Shown: positions 45,155 to 53,306 of the stretch, one piece after another
Numbering within the stretch: position 1 is the first letter of the stretch
How the letters are laid out: each line of letters opens with the position of its first letter
Assembly: GCA_029243545.1 (NCBI GenBank)
Contig: JAQWRV010000013.1
Coordinates: 124,001-188,000, forward strand
DNA from: Rhodospirillaceae bacterium
Lineage (GTDB): Bacteria > Pseudomonadota > Alphaproteobacteria > Rhodospirillales > Rhodospirillaceae
Reading direction: 5' to 3'
DNA length: 64,000 nt
Notes under the pieces: generated by a model
Database searches by the model: none
Told to the model about the DNA's origin: nothing
What the model saw: the letters and a program-made list of their open reading frames with translations, nothing else
Program-made: the position numbers and the translations under genes

Positions 45155-45511
45155 TTAAAAGCGTGATTTCGAGAATTTACGATGGCCACTGGTATCACGG
45201 GCCAAAACTGAATAAACGCGGTGAACCAAAGCGTCCTGCTCTCCTTGCCAGGCCGCCTTTTCTTCCTCGGTCGGAATGTATTGCTCGATGGCCTCGGTAG
45301 TGACCTGTTTTTTAGAGGCCAATAGGCTTTCGACAATACGGTTGCGTTGGCGGTCGACCCAGATTTCCGTGCCAAGCGAATAAACAATCTGCATCAGATT
45401 ATCTACATGAGCATCGGTTAAATACACACCCGATGGTGCATCGGTTTTGACGTAATCTGCGGCGTAGGTAGGTTGATCGTAAATCCTCGGTGACGTCATT
45501 TTCTCAGCCAT
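45155..45511 (-). CDS. Small conserved partner of methyltransferase (pair 3), unknown function
   Basis: The 118-residue protein is a divergent homolog of those at 19146 and 20770: SGVYLTDAHVDNLMQI aligns with the RPYFFDDPAVER region, and GTEIWVDRQRNRIVESLL aligns with the TELxVxRERLDxxE helix, followed by QVTTEAIEQYIPTEEE and HRVYSVL. The C-terminus is basic instead of acidic (SGHRKFSKSRF). No signal peptide is seen although its paired methyltransferase has one. GAGGAGA lies before the ATG. A hairpin and a 79-base spacer separate it from the methyltransferase. Confidence 0.7.
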   Translation of the reverse strand: MAEKMTSPRIYDQPTYAADYVKTDAPSGVYLTDAHVDNLMQIVYSLGTEIWVDRQRNRIVESLLASKKQVTTEAIEQYIPTEEEKAAWQGEQDALVHRVYSVLARDTSGHRKFSKSRF

Positions 45512-45548
45512 AGCTGATTCTCCTCAATGTCGCGTTGCGTGAAGGATG

Positions 45549-45572
45549 CGGTGGGGAGCAAGCTCCCCACCG
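45549..45572 (-). repeat. Strong intercistronic hairpin between pair-3 genes
   Basis: CGGTGGGGAGC and GCTCCCCACCG form perfect 11-base arms around AA (effective loop CAAG). It lies between the methyltransferase stop (45591) and the small-protein start (45511). No U-tract follows on the minus strand, so it is more likely an mRNA-stabilising or expression-ratio element than a full terminator. Confidence 0.7.
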
Positions 45573-45590
45573 TGCCGTCCGTGCAGATGA

Positions 45591-46769
45591 CTAGGTTGGT
45601 TTGATACCCATGATATATTCCTGGCCACCGGAGTACATTGGCCCCGGGGTAGAGCCCACATTGAACCCTGCAGCCCGGAATGCTTTCGGGAAGTCGTATT
45701 CATCATAGGGCATGTACCAAACTTCCGAGTTCCATTGGTCGGTCCACCACGTACGCCAACGGTGAGCAGCCGTTTTGACCGGTTGCTTCACCAGGAAGGA
45801 CCCGTCGACCGCCAGAAACTTACCGCCCGGCCGCAAGACACGGTGGGCTTCGCGGATGATATCAACAGCACCTTCGATGGTGACTTCGTGGAACAGAATG
45901 AAAGCCGTGACGATATCGAAGTGATCGTCCGGGAACTTGGTGTCCTCAGCCAAACGCTGGGCAAAGTTGACGTCGATGCCGAGGTCCGCGGCACGCATAT
46001 GCGCATAGCGCACCATAGGCGCACCGATATCCACACCCCAGACTTCGGCGTCGGGGAACCGTTCCTTGAGCCCCATGGCGCTTTGGCCGATGGCGCACCC
46101 CATATCGAGGCAGCGCTTCACCCTGCCGTCATCGGGAACCGGCGCAGACTCAGCAATACTCTGGTGCATGCCGTCCTGTTCGTTAAGGTGAATCCACAGG
46201 TTGTTGGTGCCATGGTGATACATGTGGCCGGCGAACGGATCGCCGACATAACCGCCCGGCTGATTGTGAATTTCCCATGCGGTGTATTCGGGAATATGCA
46301 TACCTGGGTTCAGTTCGAGCGAACCCGGACCAGCGTTATCGGCCGCTGCCATCTCTGACAGGTAAAGGTCGGCTTGGCTGTGGAAGTAGTCCTGTGTATC
46401 GCGCCACATGGCCAACTGGTTGGTAATCCACGCGTGGGTCTGGTTCATGATGATGGGATCAGCTTCCAGAATGGAAATTGCCTCTTCCATGGAAACCTCT
46501 TCGCGGGGATCGAGACCTGCCTCCCTGAAAATCTCCACGGCGCGCCGGTTGGCGGCCCGTTGGAAATCAGTGTTGATAAAACTGCGTAGTGAGGTCCGAA
46601 AGTCCTCTAAACTTTCTAGATCCCGTGTTGGCAGGCGCTCGTAGCGGCCGATCTGACCGCGCAATTGAACATCGCCTGAAAATTTTGCGTGGGCCTTCAT
46701 ACTGGATAAAAATACTGAACCTGCTGCCGCCGTGGCGCCGAGCAGTCTGCGACGATCTAGTGTAGGCAT
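45591..46769 (-). CDS. Class I methyltransferase with Tat-type leader (pair 3)
   Basis: The 392-residue protein begins with a twin-arginine leader (LDRRRLLGATAAAGSVFLSS, cleavage near KAHA|K, residue 28). It then has a helical region, a degenerate linker (IPEYTAWEIHNQPGGY, 159-174) and the methyltransferase core: motif I CLDMGCAIG (220-228), GVDIGAPMVRYAHMRA, and ILFHEVT. It is homologous along its length to the products at 17987 and 19522, neither of which has a leader. GGGGAGG precedes the ATG at 46769. Export of a SAM enzyme is unexpected; see findings. Confidence 0.85.
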   Translation of the reverse strand: MPTLDRRRLLGATAAAGSVFLSSMKAHAKFSGDVQLRGQIGRYERLPTRDLESLEDFRTSLRSFINTDFQRAANRRAVEIFREAGLDPREEVSMEEAISILEADPIIMNQTHAWITNQLAMWRDTQDYFHSQADLYLSEMAAADNAGPGSLELNPGMHIPEYTAWEIHNQPGGYVGDPFAGHMYHHGTNNLWIHLNEQDGMHQSIAESAPVPDDGRVKRCLDMGCAIGQSAMGLKERFPDAEVWGVDIGAPMVRYAHMRAADLGIDVNFAQRLAEDTKFPDDHFDIVTAFILFHEVTIEGAVDIIREAHRVLRPGGKFLAVDGSFLVKQPVKTAAHRWRTWWTDQWNSEVWYMPYDEYDFPKAFRAAGFNVGSTPGPMYSGGQEYIMGIKPT

Positions 46770-47025
46770 AACAAGCCTCCCCTTGTGCAATCGGTGAAAG
46801 TGATAGTGCAACTAACTGGGTGGTGAACCGCGATCAGCGGCTTGCGAGAAAAAACGTAGTTTCATCTTGGCTTGACGTTACTCATCGTACGCCCCGTTCA
46901 GCCGTTCGCCAAATCATCGACGTAATCGACCCGTATCTCTTTGAAACTATTCAATATGCTGGGTGGAAACCTAGGGGAGAACGCATAAAGACGGCGCCGG
47001 GCGGCGCAGCATATTTCAATGAATC

Positions 47026-48255
47026 TCATTTATTCGAAGGCGCGTGCTCAGGCTTGGGCTTTCCGAAAGGCAGCCCGAGCGCGTACTTGCCGTAGGTAGT
47101 CATGTTCATGTCCCAGTTGACACCCATCTGCGAGGCCATAACGGACAGGTCGCGCCAATGGCGCTGCACCGGATTAGTATCGAAGATAGCTGTCGCACCC
47201 ATTTGACTGACGAGCCTCTGCACCGCGTTGTAGCAAAGCCGGGTGAGGTAAACTCGATCACGGTTAAGCACAGCGTTGTCTTCGTCGGTCAGAATGCGGC
47301 GCTCTATGCCAGCTCTGTGCATGACATCGGTGATCTTGTCGAAGATCAATCTGGCGCAATCCAATTCAGATGACGATTCCGCCAAGCGCACTTGCACGGT
47401 CTGCTGTTCGGCTACGGTGACACCGGTCATGGCGCCGATGCGCTTTTTGGTCGCGGCCAGGTACTCGTTAAAAGCGCCCTCTGCACAGCCCAGCACGGGA
47501 CCGATCATCCAATTGGTGAAATACGGCATGAAAGGAACGTCGAACAGATAGGCGTCCGGCGCCAATTCGGCTCCCGGCGGGTGCAGACCAAAGGAGGATT
47601 GCGACGTTACCACCCAATCATCTTCGACAAAGCGATCTTCAAAGCGGATGTCTTTAGACCCGGTGCCACGCATACCGGCCACATGCCAGGTGTCATCCAC
47701 ATGGGCCGCTTCGCGCGGAACCGTGGCGCGGAACACATTAGGCGTGGGCGGATTAGGATGATTGTCGCAGCGCCCGGTGACCATCACCCAGGTGGCGTGA
47801 TCAATACCTGAGCCGAAGCGCCACACTCCATTGAGCCGGTAACCACCGTCAACTTTGGTGATGGTGCCGGTGGTTTGTGCCGACGCCGTGGTGATGACGT
47901 GGCGGGCACCGTCTTTAAAAATTTCATCCTGCACGGCTTTGGTGAAACGTCCGGCGATGGCGATATGACCGCCGACAACACTGATCATCCAGCCGGTAGA
48001 GGCACAGCCACGTGCAGCAATGCGTGAGGCATGAACAATCGCCGGCCAATCCAATTCCAGACCGCCATAGCGGGTGGGCGCGAATAACTGAAGCAGTCCG
48101 GCGTCGTAAAGCTCGTCGACGGATTCCTTGGGGAGTTTGCGATTTTGTTCCGTCTCTGCGGCGCGTTCGCGAAAGCCCGGCAGCAGAGCTTCCGTGCGGG
48201 CACAAATTTCCTCAAGGCTTACACGGAGGTCTGTTGCAGCAGCGGTATCGGGCAT
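47026..48255 (-). CDS. Acyl-CoA-dehydrogenase-fold flavin monooxygenase (HsaA/HpaB-type)
   Basis: The 409-residue protein has the group D flavoprotein layout: PKESVDELYDAGLLQLFAPT, YGGLELDWPAIVHASRI, GCASTGWMISVVGGH, GGYRLNGVWRFGSGIDHATW and a helical C-terminal domain with FDTNPVQRHWRDL. This resembles HsaA and other phenol or naphthocyclinone hydroxylases that use reduced FMN from a partner reductase (not found nearby). It is last in a minus-strand operon with a carboxymuconolactone decarboxylase, an SDR and an MFS transporter, consistent with aromatic ring hydroxylation. Confidence 0.88.
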   Translation of the reverse strand: MPDTAAATDLRVSLEEICARTEALLPGFRERAAETEQNRKLPKESVDELYDAGLLQLFAPTRYGGLELDWPAIVHASRIAARGCASTGWMISVVGGHIAIAGRFTKAVQDEIFKDGARHVITTASAQTTGTITKVDGGYRLNGVWRFGSGIDHATWVMVTGRCDNHPNPPTPNVFRATVPREAAHVDDTWHVAGMRGTGSKDIRFEDRFVEDDWVVTSQSSFGLHPPGAELAPDAYLFDVPFMPYFTNWMIGPVLGCAEGAFNEYLAATKKRIGAMTGVTVAEQQTVQVRLAESSSELDCARLIFDKITDVMHRAGIERRILTDEDNAVLNRDRVYLTRLCYNAVQRLVSQMGATAIFDTNPVQRHWRDLSVMASQMGVNWDMNMTTYGKYALGLPFGKPKPEHAPSNK

Positions 48256-48327
48256 CGGTTCAGTCCCTAGCTACTTTGCACTATGCCTATAATATTATCT
48301 GCATGCTGCCGTGAACCTCTTGTTTCC

Positions 48328-48738
48328 TCAAGGGTTTTCAGGGGGGTCTTCTGTGTTGGCCGCCTCGTGAGCAGAGGCGAGCGCGGCCTTAGCGGTGGAG
48401 AAGGCGGCAATACCTGCGGGCACGCCCAGGTAGGATGTACAATGCAAGAGGACTTCTTTGATCTCATCGTGAGTGCAGCCCGTGCGCAGGGCGCCCTGCA
48501 CATGCAGTCCCAGTTCGCGCTGGCGGTCGAGCGCCGCCAACAGCGCGATGTTGAGGAGACTTCTGGTTTTCCGCTCCAAGCCGGGGCGCGTCCATACCGA
48601 ACCCCAGGCCCATTCGCTGATCATGTCATCTAACTCTTGATCGAAGTCCGTCAGACCGCCGCGGGTACGCTCCACGTGATCATCACCGAGCACGGCGCGC
48701 CGCACCTCTAGCCCAGCTTCGATACGATCATTAGACAT
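48328..48738 (-). CDS. Carboxymuconolactone decarboxylase family protein
   Basis: This 136-residue AhpD-like helical protein has the PcaC-type pattern: WAWGSVWTRPGLERKTRSLL, ALDRQRELGLHVQGALRTG and EEVLLHCTSYLGVPAG-like EVLLHCTSYLGVPAGIAAF. PcaC decarboxylates 4-carboxymuconolactone in the beta-ketoadipate pathway; many paralogs act on other lactones or as disulfide reductases, though the CXXC of AhpD is absent. ATG 48738 follows GGGGGAG. It sits between the flavin monooxygenase and an SDR. Confidence 0.9.
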   Translation of the reverse strand: MSNDRIEAGLEVRRAVLGDDHVERTRGGLTDFDQELDDMISEWAWGSVWTRPGLERKTRSLLNIALLAALDRQRELGLHVQGALRTGCTHDEIKEVLLHCTSYLGVPAGIAAFSTAKAALASAHEAANTEDPPENP

Positions 48739-48836
48739 AGGTTTCTCCCCCAAAACTGTTTCTCAAGGAACAGCGTGAAGACAGCGCCGTCAAATAGGAA
48801 AATCTTCGCCGCTAATAACCTGCAGGGGTCATCTGG

Positions 48837-49634
48837 CTAATAGCCTGCCGGCGTCATTGGATCCCGCTTGGCAAAAGGCTGCTTGATCATCCGCCAGAGA
48901 ATCTTCGGCAGGGTCAACCAGGCGATGCGTTTGCCATGCTTGGTGTTGGCGAGGATGTGCGACACCACATAAGAAGTAACATCCTCCACCGTATCACCGA
49001 GGAGCATGAGGAATTTCTTCTGGCGGCGTTCGTCTTTGGGCAGGTCTTTGGCTTCGCCCATACCCAGGTCGGTCATGACAATGCCGGGCTGGATGTAACC
49101 CACTTTCACGGGTGTCCCTTTCAGCTCTTTGATGGCGCAGCCGGTGAAGTAGGTAATGGCACGCTTGGTTGTGCCATACAGGGTCAGGCCGGGGCGGGTC
49201 ATACCATCGGAGCCAAAGCCTTCCATATTATAAATCCAGCCACCGCCCTCTTGCGCCTTCATGCCTCGGGCCGCGACCTGAGTGCCGTTTATGACTCCGG
49301 TGAGATTAACATCGACGATGGTCGGGAAATCCTCCGGCGGCAGATCGACGATGTTAATGTATTTGTGAATGAGCCCAGCATTGTTGATCCAATAGTCAAC
49401 GCGGCCGAAGTCCTGCACAGTTTTGTCCCACAGGGTTTGTACCTGTGCGAGGTCAGCGACATCGCATGGCTGGCCAATGGCGCGGGCAGCTCCAGTCGCA
49501 TTATCCGTGAGCGCTTTATCACAGGCGTCTTGTGTCCGACCGGATACAACAACACTATGTCCGTGTTTGAGGAACTCCCGCGCCAAACCCAAACCAATTC
49601 CGCGCGTGGAGCCAGTAATCACCACGATGGACAT
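48837..49634 (-). CDS. Short-chain dehydrogenase, NOL-like (copy 1 of 3)
   Basis: The 265-residue SDR has VVITGSTRGIGLGLAREFL, a NNAG (WINNAG), catalytic YGTTK and the motif VKVGYIQPGIVMTDLG in place of the usual VNxIxPG. It is a close paralog of the products at 51473 and 52464. The start motif resembles chlorophyll-b-reductase (NYC1/NOL) type SDRs, but no pigment genes are here. It is cotranscribed with the MFS gene; only four bases separate them. Confidence 0.88.
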   Translation of the reverse strand: MSIVVITGSTRGIGLGLAREFLKHGHSVVVSGRTQDACDKALTDNATGAARAIGQPCDVADLAQVQTLWDKTVQDFGRVDYWINNAGLIHKYINIVDLPPEDFPTIVDVNLTGVINGTQVAARGMKAQEGGGWIYNMEGFGSDGMTRPGLTLYGTTKRAITYFTGCAIKELKGTPVKVGYIQPGIVMTDLGMGEAKDLPKDERRQKKFLMLLGDTVEDVTSYVVSHILANTKHGKRIAWLTLPKILWRMIKQPFAKRDPMTPAGY

Positions 49635-49638
49635 GGAC

Positions 49639-51012
49639 CTAACCTTCCAGGGAGACCTTAACAGCGGCCATCCGTGCCGCGCGCATGGCTTTGATTTCTT
49701 CCGGCGCCATACCGGGAGATTTCAGCCGGACGATGATGGCAAACAGGAAAATGCAAAAATTCAGCGCCCCAACAAAAACAAACGGGCCAGTGAGCATCCA
49801 TTTATCAAACAGAATGCCGCCCACAGATGTTGCAACGAGAATCCCGACGGCGCCAGAGCCTGAGAACACGCCAATGACAGCACCGCGTTCCTTGGCCGGT
49901 GCTTCTTGCCCAATCAGCGCTTGGGAGGCAAAGAACGCACTGATCTGCCCAACACCTAATACGGCAAACAGAATCCAGTACATCTTGTTGGTTGGATCAT
50001 CGACAAAATACATTGAGGCGTATCCAATCGAGGCTAAGCCCATACCAAAGATCACGGCGGAGACCCGGTTCACGCGATCGATTATGACCCCCATAATCGG
50101 TGACCAGATCAATCCAAATGATTGAGCGACGGCAAAAATTGTCAAACCGACTATGGCAGCCTGAGCCGGCGACATGCCCTGTTGCATGCCCCAAACCGAC
50201 CCCCAAAGATTTGTAAACGCGCCAATGACGACAAGGTCAGAACGTGCAACGAAAGCTGACGCATAACTCAATGCAATACGCGGGTTCTTGCCGTTTGCGA
50301 ACCCGGCCTTGAACAGGGCCTTCACGGAGAGTTTTTCTTTGACCTCAGACGGCACGCCACCTTTGAGCCCCCACTTGAGAATCCACGCCGATATAACCAA
50401 AACGATCGCCACGGCCCAGAAGGAATAGAGCCCCTGCTGTTTTGCCGTCATGCCCGCTTTTTCCAGTTGGCCGAGCATCACCCTGCCGAACACCAGGGCC
50501 GTGAAAATTACGCCGACTGCATTCATCACCCCGGTCCAAGCAACCATTTTGCCGCGGGCATATTCACGCGGATAATCCTGCCCAACGATACCGAGCATAC
50601 CTGCGGCCGCCGACACGCCAATGGCATACAACGTACGCGCAACAAAGAGATCAGCGATGCTGTCGGCGTAGGGATAGAGCGCAAAGCCCAACGCTATAGA
50701 GATCATGCCAAAACAATAGACAGGTCGCCGGCCAACCCTGTCTGCAAGTACCCCGAAGGGAGCGGCCAGAGCTATGGTGATCGCCTCATTCCAGAACGCG
50801 AGAGCCCCGGTCACCCGCCCCTGTTCGTTTCCAGGCAGGTTCAGGTTTGCATTGAGGAGGAAGGCTTGCCCGGTGTTAATAAAAGTAAGGAAACCAATGG
50901 TGGCGAACGAGGCATACATCAGCGTCCACGCATTCTTGGCCGTGATGTCATCCATCAGGTCGATGCGCACACCAAAGAACGGGCGAAAATAATTGTCCTG
51001 CATTGCCACCAT
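49639..51012 (-). CDS. MFS transporter
   Basis: The 457-residue membrane protein has 12 predicted helices and the MFS loop motif (FGVLADRVGRRPVY) between helices 2 and 3. It is a paralog of the MFS protein at 56484 (shared LKGGxPxEVKxKxSV and NPRIALxYxSAF segments). It probably exports or imports the pathway substrate. ATG 51012 is preferred, with GAGGG upstream; another ATG three codons later is possible. A decayed copy of its C-terminal half lies directly upstream. Confidence 0.92.
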   Translation of the reverse strand: MVAMQDNYFRPFFGVRIDLMDDITAKNAWTLMYASFATIGFLTFINTGQAFLLNANLNLPGNEQGRVTGALAFWNEAITIALAAPFGVLADRVGRRPVYCFGMISIALGFALYPYADSIADLFVARTLYAIGVSAAAGMLGIVGQDYPREYARGKMVAWTGVMNAVGVIFTALVFGRVMLGQLEKAGMTAKQQGLYSFWAVAIVLVISAWILKWGLKGGVPSEVKEKLSVKALFKAGFANGKNPRIALSYASAFVARSDLVVIGAFTNLWGSVWGMQQGMSPAQAAIVGLTIFAVAQSFGLIWSPIMGVIIDRVNRVSAVIFGMGLASIGYASMYFVDDPTNKMYWILFAVLGVGQISAFFASQALIGQEAPAKERGAVIGVFSGSGAVGILVATSVGGILFDKWMLTGPFVFVGALNFCIFLFAIIVRLKSPGMAPEEIKAMRAARMAAVKVSLEG

Positions 51013-51059
51013 GAAACGAGTTTCCCTCTTATCCTTCTGCTTCACACCAAGTAGAAGAC

Positions 51060-51360
51060 TCATATCCTTATGCGCAGACCACCGAACCGCGCTCTTTCTC
51101 CGTTGCTTCCTGGCCGATGAGACCTTGCGACGAAAACAAAGCGCTGAGCTGGCCAGCGCCGTGCAATGCAAACGCAGGATACACAGATGGACCGAGTGGG
51201 GACGATACGAACGCCATGAAGAGACACCCAGCCCTGGCCATTATAATGGCCACAGCCTGCGCAGTCACGCGATTGCAGCAGTCGATTAAACACCCTTTGA
51301 TCGGGGCCATATTATGGCTGCAGTTTGAGCCATGGCACGGCAGGCAATGATTGCGTAATA
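51060..51360 (-). pseudogene. Remnant of an MFS transporter C-terminal half
   Basis: On the minus strand the sequence YYAIIACRAMAQTAAIIWP, then (one base out of register) GCLIDCCNRVTAQAVA, GCLFMAFVSSP and HGAGQLSALFSSQGLIGQEA with EKERGSVV aligns with the intact MFS at 49639 (IFAVAQSFGLIWSPIMGV, IIDRVNRVS, GYASMYFVDDP, VLGVGQISAFFASQALIGQE). It contains at least one frameshift and stops after KERGSVVCA. It covers about 100 residues of what was a second transporter, presumably a tandem duplicate. Confidence 0.85.
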
Positions 51361-51472
51361 CTTGCTATCCTGCAAATAACTCACACATCGGAGCGCAAGT
51401 TATTTAGCCACATACAATATTTAGTTAAAGTATCGAACAGCGTAACTCAAGAGTATCGCGGCCCACAGTATA

Positions 51473-52291
51473 TCAATCGTCCAGACTGTACCGCGAGAAC
51501 ACATCTCGCTTTTTGAACGGCGCAGACAACAGCCGGCCGAGAATCTTGCCCGTGGTCAGCCATTTGATGGCCGTGCCGGATTGCTGGTCTGCGAGGATAC
51601 GGTCAACGATCCACGGGGTTGTCGTTCCCACATGATCGCCGAGCAGGTTAAGCGGCTTGATCATCTTTTCGCGAATTTTAGGTGGGCGTTTTTGTATCTG
51701 GATCAGCATATTTTCGGTGACGTTCATGCCTGGGCTTATGGACCCCACCTTCACCGGCTTGCCCTTAAGTTCTTTAATCAAACTATCCGTGAAGTAACGC
51801 ACCGCGCTTTTGGTGGTGCCGTAGCCTATCATGCCGGGGATCGCCCGCCCGTCGGACCCAGCCCCATAGGTATTGTAGAGACGGCCATAGCCTTGCGCGG
51901 TCATACCCTTCACAGCCACCTGACTGCCGTTAATGGTACCGATGACATTGCACCGCACCATGACGGTGATTTCGTCGGGTGTGAGTTGCAACAGGGTGGG
52001 GCCGGAGCGGGCAAAGCCGGCGTTGTTGATCCAATAGTCGACGCTGCCGAACGCGTTTACCGCATAGTCCCACAAGGCTTGAACCTGTGTGACATCGGCG
52101 ACGTCACAGGTTTGGCCGATGGCCCTCGCCGCTTCAACGCCCTCATCTTCCAAATCCTTCGAGGCTTTATCGAGCGCCTCCTGACCCCGGCCGGAGACAA
52201 CCACGTTGACGCCACGCTTGAGTAATTCTCTGGCATATCCTTTGCCGATGCCTTTGGTGGAGCCGGTAACAACGGCGGTTTTTGTTGCCAT
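51473..52291 (-). CDS. Short-chain dehydrogenase, NOL-like (copy 2 of 3)
   Basis: The 272-residue SDR has AVVTGSTKGIGKGYARELL, WINNAGFARSGP, catalytic YGTTK and the lineage-specific LKGKPVKVGSISPGMNVTEN. It aligns over its full length with the products at 48837 and 52464. It stands between the MFS remnant and the divergent third copy. A C-terminal basic patch (APFKKRDVFSRY) is shared with copy 1 (QPFAKRDPMTPA). Confidence 0.88.
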   Translation of the reverse strand: MATKTAVVTGSTKGIGKGYARELLKRGVNVVVSGRGQEALDKASKDLEDEGVEAARAIGQTCDVADVTQVQALWDYAVNAFGSVDYWINNAGFARSGPTLLQLTPDEITVMVRCNVIGTINGSQVAVKGMTAQGYGRLYNTYGAGSDGRAIPGMIGYGTTKSAVRYFTDSLIKELKGKPVKVGSISPGMNVTENMLIQIQKRPPKIREKMIKPLNLLGDHVGTTTPWIVDRILADQQSGTAIKWLTTGKILGRLLSAPFKKRDVFSRYSLDD

Positions 52292-52463
52292 GATTTGTCC
52301 CTAATCGCATTGGTGAATTGAGAAGATCATAGCCTCACCTGCAATGATTCTGCGAGTCTGCTGACCAGCGTCCGGCACGCGGGCAATTGAACGGCATGGC
52401 ATCCCCGCCCACGGGGCGCAGCGTGTTATACTCAGAGTAATAAAGGTTGGGAGTAGAAGAGTT

Positions 52464-53303
52464 ATGGCCGAGCAAAAGACAGTTGTGGTGACTGGCGGCA
52501 CACGCGGAATCGGCAAAGGCCTCGCGCGGGAGCTGCTCAAGCGCGGCCACAACACCGTCATCTGCGGGCGCACCCAAGAGGCCGTGAATGCGGCGATTAG
52601 CGATATATCCGGCGATGCGATTGACGGCGCGCGCGCAGCCGGAATTGCGTGTGACGTCACTAACCATGATCAAGTGCAGGCACTTTGGGGCTTCTCCAAA
52701 CAAGAATTCAGAGACGTGGATATCTGGATCAATAACGCGGGCATGTCGAACACGCGCTTTCCTATCGGCCATTTGACGCAAGACGACGTGGAGGCCATTC
52801 CCGCTGTCAATCTCGTCGGCAGCATGAACGGATCACAGGTCGCTTTGCAGGGCATGAACGCGCAAGGTCATGGCGCGCTTTATAACTTCGAGGGATTCGG
52901 CTCCAACGGTATGAAGCAGATGGGGATGAGTCTGTACGGCTGCACAAAGTTCGGCCTGACCTATTTTACCAAAGCGCTGATTAAGGAAACCAAAGGCGGA
53001 CCAGTGATCGTCGGCTACATGAGCCCTGGCATCGTCATTACGGATTTATCCCTGCGCGACCGGGGCAAGATGCCGCCGGAGCAATGGGCCTTTGTGAAGA
53101 AGGTTTACAACATCATCGCCGACCGGGTGGAGACGGTAACGCCCTGGCTGGTAGACCATGTACTGGCAAACACGGAGCACGGCGCGCGCATCGCCTGGCT
53201 GACAAGAGGTAAGTCGCTCAAGCGCTTCCTCATGTCGCGCTTTAAGCCACCTGGTAACCGCTTCCCTGAGTTGGATGAAGTGGACGAGAAGGCGGCAGCG
53301 TAG
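52464..53303 (+). CDS. Short-chain dehydrogenase, NOL-like (copy 3 of 3)
   Basis: This 279-residue copy has VVVTGGTRGIGKGLARELL, WINNAGMSNT, catalytic YGCTK and TKGGPVIVGYMSPGIVITDL. It is encoded on the opposite strand to copies 1 and 2, with about 170 bases of shared upstream DNA with copy 2. It ends close to the DUF3108-like gene (three bases between stops). The three copies likely come from duplication and inversion and may act on successive intermediates. Confidence 0.88.
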   Translation: MAEQKTVVVTGGTRGIGKGLARELLKRGHNTVICGRTQEAVNAAISDISGDAIDGARAAGIACDVTNHDQVQALWGFSKQEFRDVDIWINNAGMSNTRFPIGHLTQDDVEAIPAVNLVGSMNGSQVALQGMNAQGHGALYNFEGFGSNGMKQMGMSLYGCTKFGLTYFTKALIKETKGGPVIVGYMSPGIVITDLSLRDRGKMPPEQWAFVKKVYNIIADRVETVTPWLVDHVLANTEHGARIAWLTRGKSLKRFLMSRFKPPGNRFPELDEVDEKAAA

Positions 53304-53306
53304 GTT

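Noticed and set aside
46820-47095. A 91-codon plus-strand open frame upstream of pair 3
   Set aside because: No ribosome binding site or similarity, and it runs into the end of the flavin monooxygenase gene on the other strand.
50467-51054. Long plus-strand open frame opposite the MFS gene
   Set aside because: It is a shadow of the transporter in another frame without any coding signature.
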